Positions 25,955-34,950 of a DNA stretch of 64,000 nt are shown piece by piece. The position numbers were made by a program, and so were the translations under genes. The stretch comes from Geminicoccaceae bacterium (GTDB taxonomy: Bacteria > Pseudomonadota > Alphaproteobacteria > Geminicoccales > Geminicoccaceae): assembly GCA_025062095.1 (NCBI GenBank), contig JANXAZ010000011.1:1-64000 (forward strand), read 5' to 3'. Position 1 is the first letter of the stretch. Each line of letters starts with the position of its first letter. The notes beneath the pieces were generated by a model. The model saw only the letters and a program-made list of their open reading frames with translations, was not told the origin of the DNA and made no database searches.

Positions 25955-27385
25955 TCAGGGCTCGGCGCGCCGCTCGGTGGCGCTGTCGTCGAGCACCTCT
26001 CCGAGTTGGATCTCGATCACCCGCAAGATCTCCGTCCCGGGGTTCGCGAGCCGATGCCAGGTGCCGCGCGGGACGGTGACCGCGGCTCCGGGTGCGAGTT
26101 CGAGCTCCCGGCCGCCGAGAGCGACCCGCGCGCGCCCGGAAGCGATCACCCAGTGCTCGTCGCGTCCCCCGTGGCGCTGGAGCGTGAGTTGCTGACGGGG
26201 CTCGAGCTCGACCTCGCGGACGCGGAGCCCCGGGCGCTCGAGAAGAGTCGCGAAACGGCCCCACGGGCGAAGCTCGCGGGGATGACGAACGGTCTCGTCG
26301 CGCCCGGCCGCCGCGAGCCGGCCAACCAGCGCCTTGACGAGCTCGCCGTCGGTTCGCGACGCGACGAGCACGGCATCCGCGGTCTCGATCACCGCTAGGT
26401 CGCGCACGCCCACGAGCGCCACGAGCCGATGCTCGGCGCGCACCAGATTGTCGCGGGCGGCCAGGAGCGCGACGTCCCCGCTCGTGGCGTTTCCCGCCTC
26501 GTCCTTGCCCTGCAGTTCCCACAGCGCGTGCCACGAGCCGACGTCCGACCAGCCCGGATCGCAGGGCACGACGGCGAGCCGCGCCGAGCGTTCCATCACC
26601 GCCTTGTCGACGGGCAGGGCCGGCAATCGGGCGTAGAGCGCGGGATCGGCGATCTTCTCGGGATCGTGCGCGAGTGCCGCGCCCACGGCCTCGAGGGCGC
26701 GGGCGAGCTCGGGTTCGAAGCGCGCGAGTTCTTCGAGCAGGACGTCCGCGCGCATCACGAACATCCCGCTGTTCCAGCTGTAGCCGCCGGCGGCCAGCAT
26801 GGCTTCCGCCTCCGCCCGCGGCGGCTTCTCGACGAACCGCCGGACCGCGAAGACACCCGGCCGGTCGAGCTCCTCGCCGCGTCCGATCCAGCCGAAGCCG
26901 GGCTCGGGCCGCGCGGGCGCGATCCCGAAGGTGACGATCCGACCCGCGGCTGCGACGGGCAGAGCCCGCTCGAGAGCGGCGAAGAGCCGTTCGGGCGCGC
27001 GCACGAGGTGATCCGAGGGACACACCCAGAGGATCGCGGATTCCCCGAAGAGCGCGCGCGCCCGATGCGCAGCGAGCCCCACCGCGGCCGCGGTGTTCCG
27101 CGGGCAGGGCTCGAGCAGGAGGTTGTCGAGCAGCCGCGGATCGATCGCACCGAGCTGGCGGCGGACGAGAACCGCCTGGCCGGCGGCGGCGACGGTGACC
27201 ACGCGCTCCGCCGGAGCGGTGGCGAGAACCCGCCGAGCCGTGACCTGCAGAAGCGATTCGTCGCCGAGGAGTTCGACCAGATGTTTGGGAAAATCGGCGC
27301 GGCTCAGAGGCCACAGGCGGGTGCCCGAGCCCCCGGCCAAGAGCACGGGCACGAGGGTGACATCGCGGGTCGAGCCGTCCTCCAC
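25955..27385 (-). CDS. manC: Mannose-1-phosphate guanylyltransferase / mannose-6-phosphate isomerase
   Basis: This bifunctional type II enzyme makes GDP-mannose for surface polysaccharides. No ATG fits; the GTG at 27385 has GGAGG about 7 bases upstream and yields 476 residues, the usual family length. The nucleotidyltransferase half starts with LLAGGSGTRLWPLSR near residue 15, has WVCPSDHLV for the metal and nucleotide, and RRFVEKP for the sugar phosphate. The C-terminal cupin half (from about 370) shows RPWGRFATLL and LTLQRHGGRDEHWVIASG with metal-binding histidines. The polysaccharide genes at 37.8-40.8 kb are likely consumers. It is divergent from an acyl-CoA synthetase. Confidence 0.93.
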   Translation of the reverse strand: MEDGSTRDVTLVPVLLAGGSGTRLWPLSRADFPKHLVELLGDESLLQVTARRVLATAPAERVVTVAAAGQAVLVRRQLGAIDPRLLDNLLLEPCPRNTAAAVGLAAHRARALFGESAILWVCPSDHLVRAPERLFAALERALPVAAAGRIVTFGIAPARPEPGFGWIGRGEELDRPGVFAVRRFVEKPPRAEAEAMLAAGGYSWNSGMFVMRADVLLEELARFEPELARALEAVGAALAHDPEKIADPALYARLPALPVDKAVMERSARLAVVPCDPGWSDVGSWHALWELQGKDEAGNATSGDVALLAARDNLVRAEHRLVALVGVRDLAVIETADAVLVASRTDGELVKALVGRLAAAGRDETVRHPRELRPWGRFATLLERPGLRVREVELEPRQQLTLQRHGGRDEHWVIASGRARVALGGRELELAPGAAVTVPRGTWHRLANPGTEILRVIEIQLGEVLDDSATERRAEP

Positions 27386-27563
27386 CCGTGACCTCCGCGA
27401 CGGACGTGACCGGAAACGGGCGGCTCGCTGATAATCCCGCGTCCGCGAGCGAGGCAAGACGCACCGGGCGTCCCGCTTGACCCGCCGGCACCGCCTGCGA
27501 CATCGAAGTACGGCGCCGAACGCGAGGCGATGCGGTCCCTGGTCGCGACGCGGGGAGGGGAGG

Positions 27564-29210
27564 ATGAGCGGATCGCGCGAGAACCCGGTAGAAGGCATCT
27601 TTTCGCTGGGCCTCGATCGCTGCGCCGCCAATTACGCGGCGCTCACCCCCGTGCTGTTCCTCGAGCGGACGGCGGCGATCTGGCCGGAGGCGCCGGCCGT
27701 GGTCCACGGCCGCCGGCGCTATTCCTATGGCGAGCTCGCTCGCCGCTGCCGACGCCTCGCTTCCGCCCTCGCCCGTCGCGGGATCGGTCCGGGCAAGACG
27801 GTGGCGGTGATGGCACCCAACATCCCGGAGATGCTCGAAGCGCATTTCGGGGTGCCGATGGCCGGGGGCGTGCTCAATGCCCTCAACACCCGCCTCGATC
27901 CCGGCACCATCGCCTTCATCCTCGAGCACGGCGAGGCCGAGGTGCTCCTCACCGACACCGAATACGCTCCGGTGATCCGAGAGGCCCTCGCGCGCTCGGC
28001 GCGCAAGCCGCTCGTGGTCGACATCGTCGACCCCGAAGGACCCGGAGGCGAGCGGCTGGGCCCGCTCGACTACGAAGCGCTCTTGGCCGAAGGCGATCCC
28101 GACGCGCCCTTCCGTCCACCCGCCGACGAGTGGCAAGCGATCGCCTTGAATTACACCTCGGGGACGACCGGCAATCCCAAAGGCGTCGTTTACCATCACC
28201 GCGGCGCCTATCTGAACGCGATCGGCAACGTCTTGGTGTGGAGCATGCCCAGGGCTCCGGTCTACCTGTGGACCTTGCCGATGTTCCACTGCAACGGCTG
28301 GTGCTTCCCCTGGACCGTGACGCTTCAGGCGGGCGTGCACGTCTGCTTGCGCAAGGTGAGCTCGGAGACGATCTACGCCGCCTTCGCCGAGCACGGCGTG
28401 ACGCATCTGTGCGGCGCGCCGATCGTCATGGGCATGATCGTCAACGCTCCGCCCGAAGCGCGTCGCCCCTTCGCGCAGAAAATCCGCATGATGACCGCGG
28501 CTTCTGCGCCGCCTCCCGCCGTGCTCGAAAAGATGGCGGCGCTCGGCATCGAAGTGACGCACGTCTACGGGCTCACCGAGGTCTACGGGCCGGCGGTGGT
28601 GTGCGAGCCGCAGCCCGCTTGGGCGGAGCTCGATCCGCGCACCCGCGCCGAACAACTCGCCCGCCAGGGCGTGCGCTATCCGGTGCTCGAGGAGCTCGCA
28701 GTCCTCGATCCCGCGACGATGACCCCGGTGCCGCGCGACGGCAAGACGATGGGCGAGGTGATGTTCAAGGGCAACATCGTCATGCGCGGCTATCTCAAGA
28801 ATCCGAGCGCCACCGAAGAAGCGTTCAAGGGCGGCTGGTTCCACTCCGGCGATCTCGCGGTCGTCCACCCCGACGGATACCTGGAGATCAAGGACCGCTC
28901 CAAAGACATCATCATCAGCGGCGGCGAGAACGTGTCCTCGATCGAGGTGGAAGCCGCGCTCTACCGGCATCCCGACGTGCTCGAGGCGGCGGTGGTCGCC
29001 AAACCGGACGAGAAGTGGGGCGAAACCGTCTGCGCCTTCGTCCATCTCAAGGAAGGCTCGACGACGACGGCGGACGATCTCATCGCCTTCTGCCGCAACG
29101 AGATCGCGCATTACAAAGTGCCGCGGGTGATCGTCTTCGGGCCGCTGCCCAAGACCTCGACCGGCAAGATCCAGAAATACCTCTTGCGCGAGCGCGCCAA
29201 AAGCCTCTGA
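27564..29210 (+). CDS. AMP-dependent acyl-CoA synthetase (copy 1)
   Basis: A 548-residue adenylate-forming enzyme that activates a carboxylic acid to its CoA thioester. The start at 27564 follows GGGGAGGGGAGG. Signatures: the P-loop YTSGTTGNPKGVVYHH near residue 195, YGLTEVYGP near 335, the hinge region GDLAVVHPDGYLEIKDRSKD, and the catalytic lysine in PKTSTGKIQK near the C-terminus. The sequence belongs to the fatty or aromatic acyl-CoA ligase group (EC 6.2.1.-), with the chain length unresolved. A second, closely similar copy lies at 40808-42460. It is divergent from manC. Confidence 0.93.
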   Translation: MSGSRENPVEGIFSLGLDRCAANYAALTPVLFLERTAAIWPEAPAVVHGRRRYSYGELARRCRRLASALARRGIGPGKTVAVMAPNIPEMLEAHFGVPMAGGVLNALNTRLDPGTIAFILEHGEAEVLLTDTEYAPVIREALARSARKPLVVDIVDPEGPGGERLGPLDYEALLAEGDPDAPFRPPADEWQAIALNYTSGTTGNPKGVVYHHRGAYLNAIGNVLVWSMPRAPVYLWTLPMFHCNGWCFPWTVTLQAGVHVCLRKVSSETIYAAFAEHGVTHLCGAPIVMGMIVNAPPEARRPFAQKIRMMTAASAPPPAVLEKMAALGIEVTHVYGLTEVYGPAVVCEPQPAWAELDPRTRAEQLARQGVRYPVLEELAVLDPATMTPVPRDGKTMGEVMFKGNIVMRGYLKNPSATEEAFKGGWFHSGDLAVVHPDGYLEIKDRSKDIIISGGENVSSIEVEAALYRHPDVLEAAVVAKPDEKWGETVCAFVHLKEGSTTTADDLIAFCRNEIAHYKVPRVIVFGPLPKTSTGKIQKYLLRERAKSL

Positions 29211-29215
29211 GCGCC

Positions 29216-29509
29216 TCAGCCGCCCAAGAGCGCGCGGGCGATGGCGCGGCCTTCCTCCTCGGTCGAGCCGCGGGCCGGTCGATGCCCCGCGCGTCGGTAC
29301 CAATAGCCGGCGTTGCCGAGATCGCCCTCGATGCGGTGCAGCCAGGCGTGGACCCAGGCGCAAGCGGGGTCGTCTTCGTGCGCTTGGACGAGGCGATGGG
29401 CGCGATCCCAGGCACCCTTGAGCCCCCACCAAAGGCCCTCGAGGGCGGGGGTCAAGCCCGCGGGCGGCTCGCTTCGCGCGAGGGTCTGCAAAAAACGATC
29501 GACATCCAT
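29216..29509 (-). CDS. Small conserved hypothetical protein
   Basis: A 97-residue acidic and tryptophan-rich protein. Notable segments are GLWWGLKGAWDRAH near residue 25, HEDDPACAWVHAWLHRIEGD near residue 44, and GNAGYWYRRAGHRPARG near residue 64. The H-A-x-L-H-R-x-E-G-D-x-x-N-A-x-Y-W-Y-R-R-A pattern recurs in uncharacterised short proteins of many bacteria, which supports it as a real gene. No function is established. It is convergent with the acyl-CoA synthetase, 5 bp away. Confidence 0.75.
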   Translation of the reverse strand: MDVDRFLQTLARSEPPAGLTPALEGLWWGLKGAWDRAHRLVQAHEDDPACAWVHAWLHRIEGDLGNAGYWYRRAGHRPARGSTEEEGRAIARALLGG

Positions 29510-29586
29510 CGTCGAACGATCTCCTCTTCCGACGCGGCGCCGGGCACACGCCGGCTGCGCGCGAGCGAAGGGGCGGGAGGAGCGTC

Positions 29587-30771
29587 GTGGACCATCATCT
29601 CACCATGCAAGCGAGCTTACCGGTCGACCACGAGCGCGCGACGCTCGTGGGCCGCGTGTGGCTGCCGGCCGAGGACGGACCGGCGCTCGTGGCCGTACGC
29701 GGCGCGGAGCTCTTCGACATCACCGTGTACGGGCCGACCATGAGCCTGTTCCTCGAACGCCCCGATCGCGTGGCGATCGCGCGCGAGGCGCCGGCGCCTC
29801 GTTTGGGCGCGCTCGGCCCGGTGCTCGCGAACTCCCGGTGGGACCGGCGCCGGCCGCCCGCTCCGTGGCTGCTCGCCCCGATCGATCTGCAGGCGGTCAA
29901 GGCGGCCGGGGTGACCTTCGTCAAGAGCCTGCTCGAGCGGGTGATCGAGGAGCAGGCCCGCGGCGATGCGCGGCGCGCGCAGGCGATCCGGGCGAAGGTC
30001 GAAGCGGCGATCGGCGGCTCGTTGCGGGCGATCCGGCCGGGCTCGGAGGCGGCGGCGAAGGCGAAACAGACGCTCCTCGCCGAGGGGCTGTGGTCGCAGT
30101 ACCTCGAGGTCGGCATCGGGCCGGATGCCGAGATCTTCACCAAGGCGCAGCCGATGTCGGCGGTCGGGCACGGCGCCGAGGTCGGGATCCATCCGGCTTC
30201 CTCGTGGAACAACCCGGAACCGGAAGTCGTCCTCGTCGTCTCCTCGCGCGGGGAGATCGTCGCCGCGACGCTCGGCAACGACGTCAACCTGCGCGACTTC
30301 GAAGGCCGCAGCGCGCTCCTGCTCGGCAAAGCCAAGGACAACAACGCCTCGTGCGCGATCGGACCGTTCTTGCGCTTGCTCGACGCGGAGTTCGATCTCG
30401 AGGCGATTCGCGCCGCCGAGCTCCTGCTCGAGGTCGAGGGGCCCGACGGCTTCCGGCTCGAAGCCCTCTCTTCGATGCGCGAGATCAGCCGCGATCCGCT
30501 CGAGCTGGTCGGACAGATGATGGGTCCCCACCATCAATACCCGGACGGTGCGGTGCTTTTCTGCGGCACCATGTTCGCTCCGGTCCAGGACCGGCGCGGG
30601 CCGGGCAGTGGCTTCACCCACGAGATCGGCGACATCGTCGCCATCTCGACGCCTCGGCTCGGCCGTCTGGTCAACCGCGTGACGACCAGCGACCGCGCCG
30701 CGCCCTGGACCTTCGGTACGGGCGCGCTCTTCCGCAACCTCGCGCGCCGAGGCCTTTTCGGCCGCGCCTAG
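29587..30771 (+). CDS. Fumarylacetoacetate hydrolase (FAH) family protein
   Basis: A 394-residue FAH-superfamily enzyme; these metal-dependent enzymes cleave or hydrate acylpyruvates and related 2-oxo acids. The GTG at 29587 is chosen because GGAGG lies just upstream; an ATG at 29605 is an alternative. The FAH core follows, with EVGIGPDAEIFTKAQPMSAV, GIHPASSWNNPEPEVVLVV (carboxylate metal ligands near residues 218-220), and a C-terminal FTHEIGDIVAISTPRLG. The N-terminal 100 residues are an extension seen in a longer FAH subgroup. The substrate is unknown. Confidence 0.87.
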   Translation: MDHHLTMQASLPVDHERATLVGRVWLPAEDGPALVAVRGAELFDITVYGPTMSLFLERPDRVAIAREAPAPRLGALGPVLANSRWDRRRPPAPWLLAPIDLQAVKAAGVTFVKSLLERVIEEQARGDARRAQAIRAKVEAAIGGSLRAIRPGSEAAAKAKQTLLAEGLWSQYLEVGIGPDAEIFTKAQPMSAVGHGAEVGIHPASSWNNPEPEVVLVVSSRGEIVAATLGNDVNLRDFEGRSALLLGKAKDNNASCAIGPFLRLLDAEFDLEAIRAAELLLEVEGPDGFRLEALSSMREISRDPLELVGQMMGPHHQYPDGAVLFCGTMFAPVQDRRGPGSGFTHEIGDIVAISTPRLGRLVNRVTTSDRAAPWTFGTGALFRNLARRGLFGRA

Positions 30772-30786
30772 ACGCGGCCGTCGCGC

Positions 30787-30984
30787 TCAATGGGTCGGCA
30801 CGCCGTCCTTGGGCGCGCAAGCCGCGCGGAGGCGCTCGATTTCCTCTTTGATCCGCAGCTTCTCTTTCTTGAGGCGAGTGATGACGGCCTGATCGGGAAG
30901 GGGACGGTGCAGCTCTTCCTGGATGAGCTCTTCCAGGCGCGCGTGCTTCGAGCGCAGGCTCTCGAGATGCTCTTGCATCGGCAT
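30787..30984 (-). CDS. YdcH/DUF465 family small coiled-coil protein
   Basis: A 65-residue basic helical protein from the ATG at 30984 (GGGAGG upstream). It reads LRSKHARLEELIQEELHRP, then VITRLKKEKLRIKEEIERL, the hallmark of DUF465, predicted to be one helical hairpin. Family members are small and widespread in alphaproteobacteria with no assigned function. A second DUF465 gene lies at 32324-32533, on the other side of pfkA. Confidence 0.85.
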   Translation of the reverse strand: MPMQEHLESLRSKHARLEELIQEELHRPLPDQAVITRLKKEKLRIKEEIERLRAACAPKDGVPTH

Positions 30985-31147
30985 CGTCGCACGACCTCCC
31001 AGGCTGCGTCGAACCGATGACAATCTAATGACCGAAACCAGGCCTTTCTACAGGAAAAAGAGCGGCGCCGTAGCACGTTCCGAGCGGCCCGTAAACCATC
31101 GATTCCGCCGCGCGTTCGCCCCGCGGCGCGCGATCGTTCCCGCCGGA

Positions 31148-32218
31148 TCAATCGCCGAAGCTGATCCCGAGCCCGCGCGCGGTGAGCACGAGCGGATCGA
31201 GCGGATCGACGGCCTTGAAGGCGGCACAGGCCGCCTCGATCGGCAGATCGATCACCCGTCGGTTCTGCCAACCCACGACGCGATCGAACTTGCGCTGTGC
31301 GACGAGATCGACGGCGTGGACCCCGAAGGCGGAGGCGATCGTGCGGTCGAGCGCGGAAGGCGAGCCGCCGCGCTGGACGTGACCGAGGACGGTGACGCGC
31401 GTTTCGGCACCGGTCCGCCGCGCGATCGCCTCGGCGATCACTCGTCCGATGCCGCCGTAGCGCGACTGGCCGTGGGCGTCGGTGTAGATCTGCACCTCCC
31501 CGTCGGTGCTGCGGACCGACTCGGCGACGACGACGAGACTGAAGTTGCGGCCCGAGGCGCGTCGCTCTTCGATCTTCGCGCAGACCTTCTCGATATCGTA
31601 GGGGATCTCGGGGATGAGGATCACGTCGGCGCCGCCCGCGATGCCCGCGTGCAGGGCGATGTGCCCGGCGTCGCGGCCCATGACTTCGAGCACCATGACG
31701 CGATTGTGGCTCGCGGCGGTCACGTGAAGACGATCGACCGCTTCGGTCGCGATATCGACGGCGGTCGAAAACCCGATCGAGCGCTCGGTGTGCCCGAGGT
31801 CGTTGTCGATGGTCTTGGGGATCCCGACCAGATTCCACTTCCCCTTCTGGGCCAATCGTCTCAGGATCGCCAGGCTCCCGTCACCGCCCACGCCGATGAG
31901 CGCATCGAGCCCGAGCTCGTAATAGCCGGCGATGACCTCGTCGGAGCGGTCGACCACCCCGCCGTCCGGCGTCGGGTAGGCGAAAGGATTGCCGCGGTTG
32001 GTGGTCCCCAGGATGGTGCCGCCGAGGGGAAGAATACCCTTGACGCTCTCGGGCGTCAGCCGCTCGGCGGCCACCGGGCGCTTGAGCAGCCCGTGCGTCG
32101 CCTCGCGGATGCCCCACACCTCGAAGCCGTAGCCCAGGACCGCCCGCAAGGTGACGGCACGGATGACGGCGTTGAGACCGGCGCAATCGCCGCCGCTCGT
32201 CAGAATACCGATGCGCAT
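31148..32218 (-). CDS. pfkA: 6-phosphofructokinase
   Basis: Commits fructose-6-phosphate to glycolysis. The 356-residue enzyme has the GILTSGGDCAGLNAVIR nucleotide site at 4-20, LIGVGGDGSLAI at 108-118, and PKTIDNDL at 134-141 with catalytic Asp138. The residue that separates ATP from PPi enzymes is glycine (GGDGS, Gly114), which favours ATP. Lys135 occupies the position that is lysine in PPi-dependent and in 'group III' ATP enzymes. GHVQRGGSPSALDR closes the substrate site. It is therefore probably a group III ATP-PFK, but PPi use is not excluded. Confidence 0.93.
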   Translation of the reverse strand: MRIGILTSGGDCAGLNAVIRAVTLRAVLGYGFEVWGIREATHGLLKRPVAAERLTPESVKGILPLGGTILGTTNRGNPFAYPTPDGGVVDRSDEVIAGYYELGLDALIGVGGDGSLAILRRLAQKGKWNLVGIPKTIDNDLGHTERSIGFSTAVDIATEAVDRLHVTAASHNRVMVLEVMGRDAGHIALHAGIAGGADVILIPEIPYDIEKVCAKIEERRASGRNFSLVVVAESVRSTDGEVQIYTDAHGQSRYGGIGRVIAEAIARRTGAETRVTVLGHVQRGGSPSALDRTIASAFGVHAVDLVAQRKFDRVVGWQNRRVIDLPIEAACAAFKAVDPLDPLVLTARGLGISFGD

Positions 32219-32323
32219 CGCACCGTCCCCCGCGATCCCCGTCGCGCCGCACGCGCGCGCACCCGGTGAAGCCGACGTCGATCCGTGGTATGGTCCGCGA
32301 GATCGTTGTGGGCGCGGACCGCG

Positions 32324-32533
32324 ATGAGCGAGCAGAAGCCACCGAGCGACATCGACACGCGACTGGAGACCCTCAAGGCCGCCCATCGGGCGCTCGACGA
32401 GCGCATCCGGCAGCTTGTCGCCGAGGGCACGACCGATCTGCTCGAGCTGCAGCGCCTGAAAAAACAGAAGCTCGCCCTCAAAGACCGCATCGCTTTTCTC
32501 GAGCGCCAGCGCATTCCCGACATCATCGCGTAA
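32324..32533 (+). CDS. YdcH/DUF465 family small coiled-coil protein
   Basis: A 69-residue charged helical protein, from MSEQKPPSDIDTRLETLKAA through LDERIRQL to LQRLKKQKLALKDRIAFLE, which is the DUF465 pattern. It is transcribed away from pfkA, and its last 11 bp overlap the 3' end of the convergent purK. The function of the family is not known. It is the second of two DUF465 genes flanking pfkA. Confidence 0.85.
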   Translation: MSEQKPPSDIDTRLETLKAAHRALDERIRQLVAEGTTDLLELQRLKKQKLALKDRIAFLERQRIPDIIA

Positions 32534-33605
32534 ATCCGAGGGGCACGTCCCAGCGCAGCCGGGTGACGTGACCCATTTTGCGCCCCGGGCGCACCTCGCG
32601 CTTGCCGTACAGATGCAACCGAGCGCCCGGTTCGGCGAGCAACTGCGGCCAACGTTCGACCTCTTCGCCCAGGAGATTCTCCATCACCGCGGCCGCGAAG
32701 GGTCGCGCGTCGCCGAGCGGCAGATCGCAGATCGCCCGCACGAGCTGTTGGAACTGGCTCACGGCGCAAGCGTCCTGCGTCCAGTGTCCCGAGTTGTGGG
32801 GGCGCGGGGCGAGTTCGTTGACGAGCAACCGATCGCCGGGGGCCACGAACATCTCCACGGCGAGCAACCCCACCACACCGAGCCGCTCGGCGATCGCTTC
32901 GGCGAGCGCGACCGCTTCGCGCGCGAGAGCCTCGGAGACGGGCGCCGGAGCCGTGGTCGTCTTGAGGATGTGTCGCTCGTGTCGGTTCTCGACCGGGGGA
33001 TAGCTCGCCCGGGCACCGTCGGACCGGCGCGCGGTGATCACCGAGATCTCTCGCTCGAACGGCACGAAGGCCTCGAGGACGAGCTCGCCGCCGCCCAAGG
33101 CCTCGAACGCCGCCTGTGCCTCGGCGGCCGAGGCGATCACCCGCTGCCCGCGACCGTCGTAACCCCACCGTCGGGTCTTGAGCACCGCGCGACCGCCCGC
33201 GGCCCGCGCCGCCTCGACGGCTTCTCGGGCCGAACGCACGGCGAAAAAGGGCGTCACCGGAAAGCCGTGTTCGCTCAGAAAGCGTTTCTCGGCGAGGCGG
33301 TCTTGGGCGATCGCGAGCACGCTCGGGCCGGGTCGCACGGGCCGCGTCCGGGACAAGCGCTCGAGCGCCGCAACCGGAATGTTCTCGAATTCGACCGTGA
33401 CCACGTCGACGGAGGCGGCGAACGCGTCGAGCGCGTTCTCGTCGTCGTAGCGCGCGCGCGTGAAGCGGGCCACCGCGAAGGCCGGGCTGTCGGGCTCGGG
33501 GGCGAAGACGTGGCAGGAAAAACCGAGCTCCGCCGCGGCGAGCGCGGTCATCCGCCCGAGCTGGCCGCCGCCCAGGATGCCGATCGTCGAACCCGGCCCG
33601 ATCAC
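32523..33605 (-). CDS. purK: N5-carboxyaminoimidazole ribonucleotide synthase PurK
   Basis: PurK uses ATP and bicarbonate to carboxylate AIR to N5-CAIR in de novo purine synthesis. The 360-residue ATP-grasp enzyme begins [18 protein letters not shown], with ATP-grasp elements [16 protein letters not shown] near residue 148, [17 protein letters not shown], and the metal-binding [18 protein letters not shown] near residue 265. It starts within the last bases of purE (4-bp overlap), so the two are translationally coupled. Confidence 0.96.
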   Translation of the reverse strand: MIGPGSTIGILGGGQLGRMTALAAAELGFSCHVFAPEPDSPAFAVARFTRARYDDENALDAFAASVDVVTVEFENIPVAALERLSRTRPVRPGPSVLAIAQDRLAEKRFLSEHGFPVTPFFAVRSAREAVEAARAAGGRAVLKTRRWGYDGRGQRVIASAAEAQAAFEALGGGELVLEAFVPFEREISVITARRSDGARASYPPVENRHERHILKTTTAPAPVSEALAREAVALAEAIAERLGVVGLLAVEMFVAPGDRLLVNELAPRPHNSGHWTQDACAVSQFQQLVRAICDLPLGDARPFAAAVMENLLGEEVERWPQLLAEPGARLHLYGKREVRPGRKMGHVTRLRWDVPLGFTR

Positions 33606-34117
33606 GACCGATCCGCTCCCTGCTCCGATTCTTCGGGATGCTCGCCCACGCTCGCCGTCTGCCGCGCGCGCCAGGCCACGAGCCGCGCTTCGAGCGCCCG
33701 ATCCTCGAGAGCCAGGATGGCCGCGGCGAGGAGCCCGGCGTTGATCGCACCGGCTTCGCCGATGGCGAGCGTCCCCACCGGTACGCCGCCCGGCATCTGG
33801 ACGATCGAGAGGAGGCTGTCCAGTCCGTTGAGCGCCCGGCTCGGGACGGGAACGCCGAGGACCGGCAAATGAGTGAGGGAAGCGATCATGCCCGGCAGAT
33901 GCGCCGCCCCGCCGGCACCCGCGACGATGACGCGGATCCCGCTTCCGGCGGCGCCTTTGGCGAAGGCGAAAAGCCGCTCCGGGGTGCGGTGGGCCGAGAC
34001 GATGCGGACCAGATGCGGCACCTCGAGCTCGTCGAGGATGCGGGCGGCGTGGCGCATCGTCGCCCAGTCCGAGCGGCTGCCCATGACCACGGCGACCTTG
34101 GGCGGAGAGCGCGTCAC
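33602..34117 (-). CDS. purE: N5-carboxyaminoimidazole ribonucleotide mutase PurE
   Basis: PurE rearranges N5-CAIR to CAIR. The 171-residue protein has the class I signatures [23 protein letters not shown] with the catalytic histidine, [15 protein letters not shown] and VLGVPVPSR. The GTG start at 34117 overlaps the csrA stop (GTGA). Together with purK it gives csrA-purE-purK, so the global regulator CsrA and purine synthesis share an mRNA here. Confidence 0.96.
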   Translation of the reverse strand: MTRSPPKVAVVMGSRSDWATMRHAARILDELEVPHLVRIVSAHRTPERLFAFAKGAAGSGIRVIVAGAGGAAHLPGMIASLTHLPVLGVPVPSRALNGLDSLLSIVQMPGGVPVGTLAIGEAGAINAGLLAAAILALEDRALEARLVAWRARQTASVGEHPEESEQGADRS

Positions 34118-34371
34118 GAGCGATCGCCCTCGACGAGGGGAGGCTGCGGTGCGACCGTCCCCGAGCCGCCGTCGAGCACGACCGTCGCCGACCGACAGGC
34201 GGCCTCGTTGGCGGCCCGGATCGCGAGATAGAGCTCTTCCCGCAGAACCGAGGCGGTCGGCGGGAAGGTGATGCCGAGCCGGACCTGGCGGCCTCTGAGC
34301 TCGATCACGCGCACGACGATCTCGTCGTTGATGACCACCGCTTCGCCCTCGCGGCGCGTGAGATAGAGCAT
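34114..34371 (-). CDS. csrA: Carbon storage regulator CsrA
   Basis: CsrA is a dimeric RNA-binding regulator that blocks or stabilises mRNAs with GGA motifs; in flagellated bacteria it is often tied to motility genes and FliW. The 85-residue product begins [20 protein letters not shown] and keeps the RNA-binding GITFPP turn with the flanking [10 protein letters not shown]. About 20 extra C-terminal residues (SATVVLDGG onward) exceed the usual 60-70. GGGAG precedes the start. It is divergent from flgB across a 122-bp gap and overlaps purE by 4 bp. Confidence 0.93.
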   Translation of the reverse strand: MLYLTRREGEAVVINDEIVVRVIELRGRQVRLGITFPPTASVLREELYLAIRAANEAACRSATVVLDGGSGTVAPQPPLVEGDRS

Positions 34372-34493
34372 CTTCGCGACTCCCCTCGCGATCCGGGTCG
34401 CTCCCGACGATGCACCCGGAGGCGTTGAGGATCTCTTAACCGTCCCCGCCTTAGATCGGGCGCGCAGCGCCGGTTCGGTGCTTCGGAGGCGAC

Positions 34494-34907
34494 ATGCGCG
34501 TACCCGCCCATTCCCCGCTCTTCGCCCTGATCTCCGAGCGCGCACGTTGGCTCGGTGCCCGGCACACCGTGCTCGCTCAGAACGTAGCCAATGCCGATAC
34601 GCCCGGCTACCGGCCGAGCGACCTCTCGCCCTTCGAGCGCGCTCTGCGCGAACCGCCGCGATCGGCGGCTCCGCCTCTCGTGCGGACGAGCCCCTTGCAC
34701 CTCGCGGGTACCGCACCCGCCCGCTCCGCGGATCCCCGCACGCGCGAGGTCGGGTCTTACGAGATCGCACCTTCGGGGAACGCCGTGGTGCTCGAAGAAG
34801 AGATGCAGAAGCTCGCGCAGAACCAGCTCGATCATCAGCTCGCCACGAGCCTCTATACGCGCCATCTGGCGATGCTCAGGACCGCGCTCGGAACCGCGGC
34901 GAGCTGA
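34494..34907 (+). CDS. flgB: Flagellar basal-body rod protein FlgB
   Basis: FlgB is a proximal rod component of the flagellar basal body, exported by the flagellar type III apparatus. The 137-residue protein has the N-terminal rod motif VLAQNVANADTPGYRP near residue 27 and a C-terminal LEEEMQKLAQNQLDHQLATSLYTRHLAML, both typical. It starts after GGAGG and opens the rightward cluster flgB-flgC-fliE-fliQ-fliR-flhB. The motif spacing and length match the family. Confidence 0.96.
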   Translation: MRVPAHSPLFALISERARWLGARHTVLAQNVANADTPGYRPSDLSPFERALREPPRSAAPPLVRTSPLHLAGTAPARSADPRTREVGSYEIAPSGNAVVLEEEMQKLAQNQLDHQLATSLYTRHLAMLRTALGTAAS

Positions 34908-34950
34908 TTGGGAACGTCTTTTTCTGAACCGTATCGCGGAGTGGAGCAGA

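Noticed and set aside
22060-26079. A 1339-codon plus-strand open frame across recJ, glpX, hom and the aminotransferase
   Set aside because: It spans four unrelated conserved genes on the other strand and has no domain signature; an antisense artefact of high GC content.
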